Source: CAVRQM01 sp963732775
GTDB taxonomy: Bacteria; Pseudomonadota; Alphaproteobacteria; Acetobacterales; Acetobacteraceae
Direction: 5' to 3'
Assembly: GCA_963732775.1 (NCBI GenBank)
Contig: CAVTAR010000004.1
Coordinates: forward strand, 62,001-126,000
DNA length: 64,000 nt
The position numbers were made by a program, and so were the translations under genes. Below, piece by piece: positions 53,653-62,111 of this stretch; the stretch's first letter is position 1, and each line of letters starts with the position of its first letter. The notes under the pieces were generated by a model. It was not told the DNA's origin and searched no databases. It worked only from the letters and a program-made list of their open reading frames with translations.

Positions 53653-54303
53653 CTACTGTTCCAGCAGACGCTGCACCGTCGCGGCCGGGATCGCCAGCCC
53701 GCCGGCGTCGTTCTCGTTGCCCTGCACCTGCACCCCGGCCGCCGCCCAGCCGCCATCCGCGCCACGCACCAGCAGCGGCGCGCCGCTGGTGCCGCGGGTG
53801 CCGGCGCAATTGTGCCGGCGCAGCGGCAGCGCCACCGGATGCTCGACGCCCAGCACCCGGCAATCGGGGTCGGCCAGCAGCGCCTCGGCGCGGTCCTGGC
53901 TGTAGCCCCCGAGCGTCGCCGCCCCGCCCCAGCGCGTGGGTGCCCAGGCCAGCACCGTCGTTGTCACCGGGCGCTCCAGGGTCAGCACCGCGACATCCGC
54001 GCCCGGGTCGCCTTCGCCCACGCGGAACCCGTCGAACAGGCGATAGGACAGGGCGGTCGCGTGCGCGCTGAACGCGCCGGCCCGGTAGCCGGCCAGCACA
54101 TGCACCGAGGCGGCCGGCAGCATGTGCCCCAGCGCCCGGCCGTACAGGCAGTGCGCCGCCGTCACGATCAGCGTCGGCGCCACGGCGAAGCCGGTGCAGC
54201 GCGAGACGCCTGGAATCTGCACTCGCACCACCGCCGACCAAGGCGCGCGCGTGGCATCCACCGGCGTGCGCGCCTGCCCCGGTCCCAGCCCCGGCAGCAG
54301 CAT
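53653..54303 (-). CDS. Trypsin-like serine protease, exported
   Basis: A 216-residue chymotrypsin-fold protease (S1 family). The catalytic triad is complete: His in IVTAAHCLYG, Asp in DPGADVAVLTLERP and Ser in GTRGTSGAPLL. Two cysteine pairs (SRCTGF with AAHC) are typical. The annotated ATG leaves a short hydrophobic leader; a TTG at 54345 would give a longer signal peptide (RRSSTWPGRVLAAMLLPGL) and may be the true start, though only 24 bases would then separate it from the divergent SPFH gene. Probably periplasmic or secreted; substrate unknown. Confidence 0.85.
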   Translation of the reverse strand: MLLPGLGPGQARTPVDATRAPWSAVVRVQIPGVSRCTGFAVAPTLIVTAAHCLYGRALGHMLPAASVHVLAGYRAGAFSAHATALSYRLFDGFRVGEGDPGADVAVLTLERPVTTTVLAWAPTRWGGAATLGGYSQDRAEALLADPDCRVLGVEHPVALPLRRHNCAGTRGTSGAPLLVRGADGGWAAAGVQVQGNENDAGGLAIPAATVQRLLEQ

Positions 54304-54369
54304 CGCCGCCAGGACGCGACCGGGCCACGTGCTAGAACGACGCAACGACCGCCGAGGGGGCACGCCACG

Positions 54370-55329
54370 ATGGAGCAGCTCGCGACCGCCGGATGGGTAG
54401 TGCCCGCCGTGACCATCGTGCTGGTGGTGCTGGTCCTGTCCCGCGCCACCCGCACCGTGCCGCAGGGGCAGGTGTGGACCGTCGAACGCTTCGGCGCCTA
54501 CACGCGGATGCTGCATCCGGGCCTCAACCTGCTGGTGCCGTTCATCGACGCCGTGGGCCGTCGCCTCAACGTGCAGGAGACGGTGCTCGACATCCCGGAA
54601 CAGAGCGTGATCACCGGCGACAATGCAACGGTGCTGGTGGACGGCGTGCTGTATTTCCGCATCATGGAGCCGGAGAAGGCGGCCTATCAGGTCGCCAACC
54701 TCGGCCAGGCGCTGTCGACGCTGGCGATGACCAACATCCGCGCCGTGATCGGCGAAATGGAGCTGGACCACGCGCTGTCCTCGCGCGACCGCATCAATAC
54801 CTCGCTGCTGGTAACGCTGGACGGGGCCACGCACCCGTGGGGCGTGAAGGTGAGCCGGGTGGACATCCGCCGCATCGAGCCGCCGGAGAACCTGGTGCGG
54901 GCGATGAACCTGCAGATGACCGCCGAGCGCGAGCGGCGCGCCGCCGTGGCCCGCGCCGAGGGCGAGCGGCAGGCGGCGATCCTGCGCGCCGAGGGTGAGA
55001 AGCAGAGCCTCGTGCTGTCCGCCGAGGGCCGCCAGCTCGCGGCGCTGCGCGATGCGGAGGCGCGCGAGCGGCTGGCGCAGGCCGAGGCGTTCGCGACCCG
55101 CGCCGTGGCCGAGGCGGCGCGCGATGGCGGCGAGCCGGCGCTGCGCTACTTCATCGCCGACCGCTACATCCAGGCGTTCGCGGGCCTCGCGCAGTCGGGC
55201 AACGCGAAGCTCGTGGTGGTGCCGATCGAGGCCGCGGGGCTGGCCGGCGGCATCGCGCAGGCGATGGAGTATTTTCGCGCGGGTTTGCCGGCCGCCGGGC
55301 GTAGCACCGCCAGCGTGCCGCCGTCGTGA
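54370..55329 (+). CDS. SPFH/Band 7 membrane protein (QmcA-like)
   Basis: A 319-residue SPFH-domain protein. One N-terminal membrane helix (residues 9-25) anchors it; the SPFH domain covers about 30-260 (VPQGQVWTVERFGAYTRMLH, LDIPEQSVITGDNATVLVDG), followed by an Ala/Glu/Arg-rich coiled coil (ERERRAAVARAEGERQAAIL). Such proteins form membrane microdomain cages and often pair with NfeD, as here. GAGGGGG precedes the ATG. Its stop overlaps the nfeD start (GTGA). Confidence 0.94.
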   Translation: MEQLATAGWVVPAVTIVLVVLVLSRATRTVPQGQVWTVERFGAYTRMLHPGLNLLVPFIDAVGRRLNVQETVLDIPEQSVITGDNATVLVDGVLYFRIMEPEKAAYQVANLGQALSTLAMTNIRAVIGEMELDHALSSRDRINTSLLVTLDGATHPWGVKVSRVDIRRIEPPENLVRAMNLQMTAERERRAAVARAEGERQAAILRAEGEKQSLVLSAEGRQLAALRDAEARERLAQAEAFATRAVAEAARDGGEPALRYFIADRYIQAFAGLAQSGNAKLVVVPIEAAGLAGGIAQAMEYFRAGLPAAGRSTASVPPS

Positions 55330-55766
55330 CGTGGCTGGTCGCCGGGGTGCTGCTACTGGCGGCCGAGGCGCCCGTGCCGGGGCTGTTCCTGATGTGGCTC
55401 GGGCTCGCGGCCCTCGGCACCGGGGCGCTGACGCTCTGGCTCGGCCTGCGCCTGCCGGCCGAGGTCGCCGGCTTTGCCGTGCTGGCCGCGATGTCGGTGG
55501 CGCTCGGCTGGCGGCTGCGCCATCCACGACATCGGCCGCACGAGGTGAACGCGCCGCAGGCGGGGCTGGTCGGGCGCAGTGCGGTGGCGCTCGCCTTCAA
55601 CGGCGCCGAGGGGCGGGTGCGGGTCGGCGACAGCGACTGGCCGGCGCGCCTGCAGGGCGGCGGCAGCGTCGCCGCCGGCGCGGCGCTGCTCGTCGCGGGG
55701 CTCGACGGGATGACGCTGCTGGTGGTGGCTACAGGTGCCGGCGCAGGCGGCGCAGCGGCGCGGTGA
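55326..55766 (+). CDS. nfeD: NfeD family membrane protein
   Basis: A 146-residue NfeD-type protein: two or three membrane helices (about 3-22 and 30-60) then a soluble OB-fold domain (QAGLVGRSAVALAFNGAEGR, RVGDSDWPARL). NfeD partners SPFH proteins such as the one encoded just upstream, and the overlap of start and stop supports a stoichiometric pair. The start is a GTG. Its last 38 bases overlap the convergent methyltransferase gene. Confidence 0.93.
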   Translation: MTWLVAGVLLLAAEAPVPGLFLMWLGLAALGTGALTLWLGLRLPAEVAGFAVLAAMSVALGWRLRHPRHRPHEVNAPQAGLVGRSAVALAFNGAEGRVRVGDSDWPARLQGGGSVAAGAALLVAGLDGMTLLVVATGAGAGGAAAR

Positions 55767-56613
55767 GCCGCCACGACAGCGAGCGTTCCAGGGCGGCGAG
55801 CCTGGCCTCGGCCCGCTCGGCGCGGTCCAGCGCGCCGGCTTGGGTATCGGCCGCATGGGCGCCGGCCGAGCCGGGAAGCGGGTCGTGCAGCCTCGCCCCA
55901 GCTTCGCGCCAGCTCTCGGCGGCTCGCGCCGGATCGTCGGACGGGGTGAGGAAGGCGTAGAACTCGAACAGCGGCGGCGCGGTGTCGATCATTTTCGCGC
56001 ACGCCATACGGAGCAGGCCGAGGCTCGCCAGCCGCTCCATCAGGCGCGCGAAGGTGGTGGCGCGGAACACCCAGCAATGCACGTCGAAGTAAACCTCCGG
56101 GTTGTCGCGAGCCCAGATCGCCGATTGGATGGCGACATCGAAGGCGAGGTCGGGCCGCAGCCCGCCCGGATCGGTGCGGCCGTGATAGAGGTCGAACACG
56201 TCGGCGCCCGAGCTGCTGTGCAGGCGAAAGTCGAGCACGTCGCGCATCTGCGGCCGGCGCGCGCGCAGCAGCCAGGCCGCCAGCAGGTCGGTGATGCCGG
56301 TCTCGCGACGCAGCAGGTCGTCGGAAAAGCGCATGTCCGGCAGGGCCACGCGCAACTGGCCGGCCGGCTTCAGCACGTCGTGGATCTCGCCGAGCCAGCC
56401 CAGCAGGTCGGGCACGTGTTCCGCGACATGGCTGGCCATCACATAATCAAAACGTCGGCCGGGCAGGCTGTCGGCGAGCGAACGCTCCGCCCACACCACG
56501 TCCACCTCGACCAGGCCACCCAGCGATAGGTGCGGGTCGTCGGCGTGGATCCGGCGCAGACCCGCGGTGTCGGTGTGGTCCACGTAGACGACGTCGCCGT
56601 CCGACCGGTCCAC
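55729..56613 (-). CDS. SAM-dependent methyltransferase, 5' end unclear
   Basis: A methyltransferase of the class I type with DYVMASHVAEHVPDLLGWLG (motif typical of glycan-linked Methyltransf_11 proteins), LKPAGQLRVALPDMRF, and HCWVFRATTFARLME. The GTG at 56613 starts in the middle of the SAM-binding strand: in the same frame upstream the DNA reads LEIGALTHPIVDRSDGDVVY with no ATG, GTG or TTG before a TAG about 150 bases further on. A CTG at 56736 is the only candidate for the whole domain. The gene may be truncated at its 5' end or use a rare start. The C-terminus carries a WRLTAPLR motif seen beside glycosyltransferases. Confidence 0.75.
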   Translation of the reverse strand: MDRSDGDVVYVDHTDTAGLRRIHADDPHLSLGGLVEVDVVWAERSLADSLPGRRFDYVMASHVAEHVPDLLGWLGEIHDVLKPAGQLRVALPDMRFSDDLLRRETGITDLLAAWLLRARRPQMRDVLDFRLHSSSGADVFDLYHGRTDPGGLRPDLAFDVAIQSAIWARDNPEVYFDVHCWVFRATTFARLMERLASLGLLRMACAKMIDTAPPLFEFYAFLTPSDDPARAAESWREAGARLHDPLPGSAGAHAADTQAGALDRAERAEARLAALERSLSWRLTAPLRRLRRHL

Positions 56614-56823
56614 GATGGGGTGGGTCAGCGCGCCGATCTCGAGTCCTTGCAGGCGCGCGAAGTCGAGGCCGGCCCGCAGGATCGGAGCGCGCAGGCGATG
56701 CGCGTGGTCCCAGGTGCCGTGCCGGTCCGCGCTCAGTCTGGATGGCCTCGCGTCGTCATCGGGCGGCTACTAGCCGAACCGGCGCACCCACGGCAAACCC
56801 CGCAACCTGGCAAGAGGCTGGCA

Positions 56824-56853
56824 GCGCCGCGACGGAGCGCTCCGTCGCGGCGC
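56824..56853. repeat. Perfect 30-bp GC palindrome
   Basis: A perfect 30-base palindrome, GCGCCGCGACGGAGC followed directly by its complement, without loop. It lies between the 5' part of the methyltransferase frame and the stop of the truncated exported-protein copy. There is no T-run on either strand, so it is not a standard terminator; a protein-binding site or a remnant of rearrangement are possible. Confidence 0.85.
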
Positions 56854-56869
56854 GGGCAGGGAGCACGGA

Positions 56870-57100
56870 TCAGCGCACCTCCACGTGCGTCAGCACGTCG
56901 TCGGAGCCGTCGCGCACCTCGATGCTGGCGCGCACGAAGCTCACGATATTGGCCGTGCCCAAGGTCGCGTCGCCGACGACGAAGCGGCCGTTGAACTCGT
57001 TCGGGCTGCGGTAGGCGCGCACGCAGCAGTCCTGCCGCGGGCGAGGCGGTGGGCGAACATGACGGGTGAACCTTCTGTCTGTGTTCCGGGGGCGGACCAT
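56870..57100 (-). pseudogene. Truncated third copy of the EVRDxSxNVLTHV exported family
   Basis: About 75 residues are open; the last 53 (from DCCVRAYRSPNEFNGR to the end) align with the C-terminal half of the protein at 37617, ending VRASIEVRDGSDDVLTHVEV and including TANIVSFVRASIEV against TANINSFVRASLEV. The N-terminal portion lacks a signal peptide and reads as unrelated Pro/Arg-rich sequence, so the 5' half has been lost. The open reading frame from ATG 57100 is probably not a real gene. It lies between the methyltransferase and the phosphatase. Confidence 0.8.
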
Positions 57101-57150
57101 CCGTCTCCGATGCCCAGACCTACCCAGTCACTCCGGCGCGCGTTCCACCG

Positions 57151-57780
57151 CTACACCCCCGGCAGCTCGTTGACGCACATCACGCGCCAGCCCGGCTCCA
57201 GCCGGTCGAGGCGCGTCAGCGACAGGTTGTCCACCGATACGTGCAGCGCGTTGTCCGCGCCGATGCCGAGCGCGTGCGCGACCGCCGCGCGGATCGTGCC
57301 GCCATGGCTCAGCGCGATCACGTCGTGCTCGGGGTAGTGCTTCGCAAGCCGCTCCAGCATCGGCCCGACGCGGGCGATGCCGTCGGCCATGCTCTCGCCG
57401 CCGGGCGGCCGCTCGTCGCCGGCCATCGGCCAGAAGCCATGCGCCGGCAGCGTCAGCTGCGCCGGCAGCTCGTGGTGTCGCAATCCCTGCCAGGCGCCGA
57501 AATCGAGCTCGATCAGCCCCGGCTCGATGGTCAGCACCTGCTCGGGGTAGCCTGCGGCGAAGATCGCCGCCCCGGTGTGCTGCGCCCGCGACAGCGGCGA
57601 GGACAGCCATACCGTGCCGGGCCCCGGCCGTGGCAGCCGTCGCGCCAGCGCCGCGTGCATCGGCACCTGCTCGATCAGGTGCTCCGGCGACAGGCTCACG
57701 TCGTTGTTGCCGTAGATGCGGGTCAATGCGTTGCGCTCCACCACCGCGTGGCGGATCATCCAGAACCGGGTCTCGGGCAT
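57151..57780 (-). CDS. Histidine phosphatase family protein
   Basis: A 209-residue phosphoglycerate-mutase-like phosphatase. The catalytic His is in FWMIRHAVVERN (RHG variant RHA), the second histidine in ALSHGGTIRAAV, with LSSPLSRAQHTGAAI and IELDFGAWQGL conserved. Substrate could be alpha-ribazole phosphate (CobC-type), sugar phosphate or a phosphoprotein; not told from sequence. Twelve bases separate it from the ABC permease upstream, so it may be the last gene of that operon. Confidence 0.9.
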   Translation of the reverse strand: MPETRFWMIRHAVVERNALTRIYGNNDVSLSPEHLIEQVPMHAALARRLPRPGPGTVWLSSPLSRAQHTGAAIFAAGYPEQVLTIEPGLIELDFGAWQGLRHHELPAQLTLPAHGFWPMAGDERPPGGESMADGIARVGPMLERLAKHYPEHDVIALSHGGTIRAAVAHALGIGADNALHVSVDNLSLTRLDRLEPGWRVMCVNELPGV

Positions 57781-57792
57781 GATGGGTCGTTT

Positions 57793-58626
57793 CTACTCGC
57801 CAATGGAGATGAGGGCGCCGCGTTCCCGCGCCGCCTGGAATTGCCGCGCGAACAGCAACGTCGCCGCGCCGAGCCAGAGCAGGTTCAGCCCGCTCGCCCA
57901 GCCGAGTTCGCCCCAGAGGATGCCGTGCCCGGCCAGCGCCGCACGCATCCCCTCGAACACGTGCGACGCCGGCAGCATCCGCGCGACGGGCTGCATCCAC
58001 CACGGCAGCACCGAGACCGGGTAGTAGACGGCGCAGAACGGCGCGAAGCCGAACATCAGCGACCACGCCAGCGCCTCCGCGCCGGCGCCGTGCCGCAGGA
58101 TCAGGCTGACCACGCCGAGCGACATCCACCAGCCCATCACCATCAGGTTGGCGACGAACAGCACCAGCACCGGGCCGAGCGTGAAGACGTTGAAGGCATA
58201 GAGCGCCCAGGCCAGGACCAGCGCCGGGGCAATGCCGACGACCAGGCGGATCACCGACAATGCGACCAGCCCGGCGACCAGTTCGTGCGGGCGCAGCGGG
58301 CTCACGAACACATGGCCGAGATTGCGCGACCAGATCTCCTCCAGGAACCCGGCGGCGACGCCGAGCTGGCTGCGGATCGCCACCTCCCACAGCAGCACGC
58401 CGCCCAGCACCGCGCCGCCTACCACGAACGCCGCCGCCCCCAGCCGCGCGCCAAAAAACTGCGCGGTAAAGCCCCAGACCAGCATCTGCAGCACCGGCCA
58501 GTACATCAGCTCCAGCACGCGCGGCCAGGAGCGGCGGTAGAGCGCGAGGTGGCGGTACAGCAACCCCCACACTCGCCGTGCCGCCGCGCGCATCTCCCGG
58601 CGCGGCGCGGCGAGGCTCGCGCTCAT
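57793..58626 (-). CDS. ABC-2 type transporter permease
   Basis: A 277-residue permease with six membrane helices, of the ABC-2 family used for exporting polysaccharides, lipids or drugs. LVWGFTAQFFGA, SVLPWWMQPVARMLPASHVF and LLYRHLALYRRSWPRVLEL match such proteins; the amphipathic loop before WEVAIRSQLGVAAGFLEEIWSRN likely contacts the ATPase. Starts by ATGA overlap with the upstream ATPase gene. The exported substrate cannot be inferred. Confidence 0.92.
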   Translation of the reverse strand: MSASLAAPRREMRAAARRVWGLLYRHLALYRRSWPRVLELMYWPVLQMLVWGFTAQFFGARLGAAAFVVGGAVLGGVLLWEVAIRSQLGVAAGFLEEIWSRNLGHVFVSPLRPHELVAGLVALSVIRLVVGIAPALVLAWALYAFNVFTLGPVLVLFVANLMVMGWWMSLGVVSLILRHGAGAEALAWSLMFGFAPFCAVYYPVSVLPWWMQPVARMLPASHVFEGMRAALAGHGILWGELGWASGLNLLWLGAATLLFARQFQAARERGALISIGE

Positions 58627-59366
58627 GCGTCCACCCCCTCGCGCGTGCGCTCGCGGGAGATGTCGAGGAACACCTGCTCCATGTCGTCGCGGTGATAGCG
58701 CGCCAGCAGCTCGGCCGGCGTGCCGCGGTCGACGATGCGGCCGCGGCGCATCATCAGCACCGTGTCGCACAGCCGCTCGACCTCGCCCATGTTGTGCGAC
58801 GCGAGCAGGATCGTGCAGCCGCTCTGCGCGCGATACGCCTCGAGCCAATGGCGCACCATGTCGCCGGTGTCGGGGTCGAGGCTCGCGGTCGGCTCGTCCA
58901 GCAGCAGCACGTCGGGGCGGTTGATGAGCGACTTCGCGAGCGCCACCCGCGTCTTCTGCCCGGCCGACAGCTCGGCGGCGAGCTTGTCCAGCAGCCCGTG
59001 CAGGTCGAGCTGGTCGGCCAGTTCGGCGATGCGCCGCCCGGCGTGCGGCACGTCGTAGAGGTGGCAATAGATCCGCAGGTTCTCCGCCACCGTCAGCCGG
59101 CCGGGCAAGGCGACGTAGGGCGAGGAGAAGTTCATCCGCGCCAGGGCGGCGAAGCGGTCGCGCGCCATGTCGCGGCCGAGGATGCGGATGCTGCCGGCGC
59201 TTGGCACCAGCAGGCCGAGCAGCATGGAGATGGTGGTGCTCTTGCCGGCGCCGTTGCCGCCCAGCAGGCCGACGGTGGCGCCCGCGGGCACCGAGAAGTC
59301 GAGGCCATCGACGGCCAGCATTCGGCCATACCGCTTGGTGAGGCCCGCGGCCACGATCACGTCCAT
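58623..59366 (-). CDS. ABC transporter ATP-binding protein (ABC-2 partner)
   Basis: A 247-residue ATPase. Walker A is GGNGAGKSTT (about residue 40), signature LSAGQKTRVALAKSL, Walker B VLLLDEPTASLD, switch LASHNMGEVE. The signature has SAGQ rather than SGGQ, an acceptable variant. It pairs with the permease at 57793 as an exporter module. The ATG lies 11 bases after the stop of the pseudo-EAL protein upstream, so the exporter and the pseudo-EAL genes could be one long transcript. Confidence 0.94.
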   Translation of the reverse strand: MDVIVAAGLTKRYGRMLAVDGLDFSVPAGATVGLLGGNGAGKSTTISMLLGLLVPSAGSIRILGRDMARDRFAALARMNFSSPYVALPGRLTVAENLRIYCHLYDVPHAGRRIAELADQLDLHGLLDKLAAELSAGQKTRVALAKSLINRPDVLLLDEPTASLDPDTGDMVRHWLEAYRAQSGCTILLASHNMGEVERLCDTVLMMRRGRIVDRGTPAELLARYHRDDMEQVFLDISRERTREGVDA

Positions 59367-59377
59367 GGCGGCAGGGC

Positions 59378-60580
59378 TTAGGCCGCCGTGGCGACTCCGC
59401 CAAGGGCAAGGTTGCGCGACGAGGCCGCCGCCCACCCGATCCATTGCGACACCGGTTCGGCGAGCGGCGCGGGCCGTCCGCGGACGATGGCCTCGCCCTG
59501 GAACAGGCTGATGCCGTGCCCGCGCCCCCAGGTCACCGCCTCGGTGCCGTCCACGTCCGCCAGCACGACGCGGGCCGGGTCGAGCGGCGGCCACGGGCGG
59601 ACGGCCAGGGCCGGCGACCATCGCACCTGCAGCAGGTCGGCGGGCATCGAGTCCCCCGCCAGCACGTCCAGCAGGTCGGCGGTGACGCCGTGCAACAGCA
59701 TGCGGTAGCCGCGGCCGCGGGTGAATTCGCGGGCGAAGCGGAACCCGGTGGGGTCGACCAGCACGTCGGCGGAAGCCAGCGCCAGCAGCACCTTGCCGCG
59801 CAGCGCACCCGGCAAGGCCGCGTCGAAGCGGAGGAACTCCGGGGCCAGGATGCTCGCCACGTTGAGCTCGATCGCGAACGGGCCGGCGCCGCCCAGCTCT
59901 CCGTTTGAGGCGAGCAGGGCCAACATGCGCTGGTCGAGCGTCCGGGTCAGCCGCCGCAACAGCCAAGGGTCGGCCCGCAGGTCGCAGTCCGGCGCGAGAG
60001 TGGCGGCCAGTTCGTCGAGCGACAGCAGGCGCTGCTCCCAGCGCCGGGCGAACCGGCCGCCGGCGATGGCGCAGATGTCGCGCCGGCGGGCGAAGCGGGC
60101 GACATCGGCCCGGGCGAGCCGCACTTCCAGTTGCTCGAGGCGATCCGGGTCGAGCGGCGGCAGGGCGGCCCGCGCCGCGGGAGTGGGCTGGTGGCCCCGC
60201 GACGCCTGCGCCACCACCTGCGTCAGCAGCGCCGCCTCGCGCGGCAGCTCCAGCTCGCGCAGCAGGCCGTCCGGCTCGGGCAGTTCGGCGTCGGCGAAGA
60301 GGTGGGCGACGGCGGCGCGGCACGCCTGCACCCGCGCCGCTTCGTCGCCGCGCCAGACCAGGACGGGATCGCCGTCCGGCAGCATGAAGGCGCGCGCCCG
60401 GTCGGCCAGCAGCAGCGGCTTGAGCGCGGCGCGGGCGAGGCGCAGATGGTGCGGCTTGCGCCAGGCGCTCGGTAGCGTGGCCAGCCGCAGCCACAGCACC
60501 TGCCGCGCGGCGCCGCCCAGCACGCTGTCGCGGGCGAGGCGAACCAGGTCGTCGGCGCCGGCCTCCTGGGCCGCCCTCAC
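59378..60580 (-). CDS. Degenerate EAL-domain protein, copy 2
   Basis: A 400-residue protein of a group I associate with Rhodospirillales pseudo-EAL proteins. The N-terminal region LRLATLPSAWRKPHHLRLAR and the VLWRGD-like segment match the first domain of that group; the second half has WLLRRLTRTLDQRMLALLAS, FAIELNVASILAPEFLRFDA, KVLLALASADVLVDPTGFRF, ARDFVRDRGYR-like AREFTRGRGYRMLL and finally WGRGHGISLFQGEAIVRGRP. The EAL triad and metal ligands are missing, so no c-di-GMP hydrolysis is expected. The GTG start overlaps the previous gene's stop (GTGA). Confidence 0.75.
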   Translation of the reverse strand: MRAAQEAGADDLVRLARDSVLGGAARQVLWLRLATLPSAWRKPHHLRLARAALKPLLLADRARAFMLPDGDPVLVWRGDEAARVQACRAAVAHLFADAELPEPDGLLRELELPREAALLTQVVAQASRGHQPTPAARAALPPLDPDRLEQLEVRLARADVARFARRRDICAIAGGRFARRWEQRLLSLDELAATLAPDCDLRADPWLLRRLTRTLDQRMLALLASNGELGGAGPFAIELNVASILAPEFLRFDAALPGALRGKVLLALASADVLVDPTGFRFAREFTRGRGYRMLLHGVTADLLDVLAGDSMPADLLQVRWSPALAVRPWPPLDPARVVLADVDGTEAVTWGRGHGISLFQGEAIVRGRPAPLAEPVSQWIGWAAASSRNLALGGVATAA

Positions 60581-62007
60581 GCTGCGGCCCGGAGCTTGGG
60601 CACGGGCGGTCGAGCGCCCGGCGGCCGTGCCGGCGGGGCTTCCGGGGCACCGGCATCCAGCAGCGCGTGGTCGTGGCAGAACTGCCGGGGCGCCGTGCCG
60701 AGGGCGGTATGCCGCTCGGCGCATTGGCGCAGCGTGCAGCCGTCGGCGTGGCGGCAGGCGGCCAGGCGTGCGGCGGCCAGCATGGCGTCGACGTGCCGGC
60801 CCTGGAAGCGCCTAATGCCGCGGGCGAGCCCCCAGCTGATCGCCGCCTCGCTGTCCGCGCGGTGGAGCACGACCCGCGACGGGCCGATGCGGGTGATGGC
60901 GGCTTGCAGTGCGGCCGCCTGGTCCGGCCCGAGCCGCGGCAGGTGGGCGGCCCAGTCGACCTTCAGCAGCATCGCGGGCAGCGGCGACAGCTCGGCGAGC
61001 AGCAGGGCGGCGGCCGCGACGCCGTCGATCACCAGGCCGGAGCCGCGCGCCTCCAAATGCCGCGCCACCTCCCCCAGCAGCGCGGGCTGCGCCATCGCCT
61101 CGATGAGCGCCACCTCGACGGCGGGGCAGATGCCGTTCACCTCCTCGATCCTTTCCAGTATCGCGGCAAAGCTGGCCGAGTGGGCGGTGTCGAGCGTCAG
61201 GTTCAGGTGCAATCGTGGCGCCCCGGCCCGGGCCGGGTCGAGCGCGCTGGGCCCGGCCTGCGCGCCCACGACGTGCATGAGCGCCTGCACCAGGTGCTGG
61301 TCGAGCCGTCCGGCCAGATGCTGGAACAGGTAGGGATCGGCGCGGACCGGGTCGCCCGGCCCTGCCCGGCCCTCCAATGCGGCGATCGAGAACGAGACTT
61401 CCCGATACAGCGGCCGGATCTGGCGCGTCATCTCGCTGCCGTCCCGGTTCGTGGCGCCGCCCAGCACGATGCCGGTCTGGCGATGCAGCAGGTCGGCAAC
61501 TCGGTCCGACCCCGCCGCCTTGGCGACGCGCTCGATGCGGCTGCCCGACGGTACCCGCTCCGGCGGGGTGGGCGGGGCGGCAGGAGCCTCGGCGGCGCGC
61601 GCTTCGGCATAGGACAGCAGATCGGCCGCCTCGCCCGGCAGTGTCCAGCAGCTCACCAGCGGTTCCGTGCCCCCCGCATCGACGCCCAGCAGCCGCGGCA
61701 GCGTGGTTGCGAGTTCGGTGCAGGCCGGCGCGTCCTGGCGGCACATCAGCACGAGGTCGCCGCCGCCGAGCGCGAACACCTGGCCCTCGTCACGATTGGC
61801 CGCGTCGTCGATGATGGCGCGGGCGATGCGGCGGTGATGCGGGCGCGGGGCCGGCACCAGCCGCGCCAGACGCACTACCAGGGCGACCGTCGGTCGCGAC
61901 TGCCGCACGGCGCGCCGCACCGCCTCCAGCAACAAGGGGCCGGCGGCCATCGGCGCCAGGGCGGCCGCCGGGATTCGCGAAGTGGTCGTCGCTGCCGGCT
62001 GGCTCAC
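60577..62007 (-). CDS. Degenerate GGDEF/EAL-like protein, copy 1
   Basis: A 476-residue paralogue of the following gene. VALVVRLARLVPAPRPHHRR, AIIDDAANRDEGQVFALGGG and DLVLMCRQDAP form the first domain; the second has LFQHLAGRLDQHLVQALMHV, LHLNLTLDTAHSASFAAILE, VALIEAMAQPALLGEVARHL and WGLARGIRRFQGRHVDAML. No catalytic EAL or DDFG-type motif is present. The C-terminal 60 residues carry CRHADGCTLRQCAERH, a cluster of Cys and His that could bind metal, then a proline-rich tail. It is coupled to copy 2 by a GTGA overlap. Confidence 0.72.
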   Translation of the reverse strand: MSQPAATTTSRIPAAALAPMAAGPLLLEAVRRAVRQSRPTVALVVRLARLVPAPRPHHRRIARAIIDDAANRDEGQVFALGGGDLVLMCRQDAPACTELATTLPRLLGVDAGGTEPLVSCWTLPGEAADLLSYAEARAAEAPAAPPTPPERVPSGSRIERVAKAAGSDRVADLLHRQTGIVLGGATNRDGSEMTRQIRPLYREVSFSIAALEGRAGPGDPVRADPYLFQHLAGRLDQHLVQALMHVVGAQAGPSALDPARAGAPRLHLNLTLDTAHSASFAAILERIEEVNGICPAVEVALIEAMAQPALLGEVARHLEARGSGLVIDGVAAAALLLAELSPLPAMLLKVDWAAHLPRLGPDQAAALQAAITRIGPSRVVLHRADSEAAISWGLARGIRRFQGRHVDAMLAAARLAACRHADGCTLRQCAERHTALGTAPRQFCHDHALLDAGAPEAPPARPPGARPPVPKLRAAA

Positions 62008-62111
62008 GCGGGGTTCTCCTGCTGGCGAGCAGGCTGGCGCGCGCGCGTTAAGCGCCGGTTGCGATCGGGTCGTGCTTGCGGCACGCCGGATGCTTCGCTA
62101 CGCCATGACGG

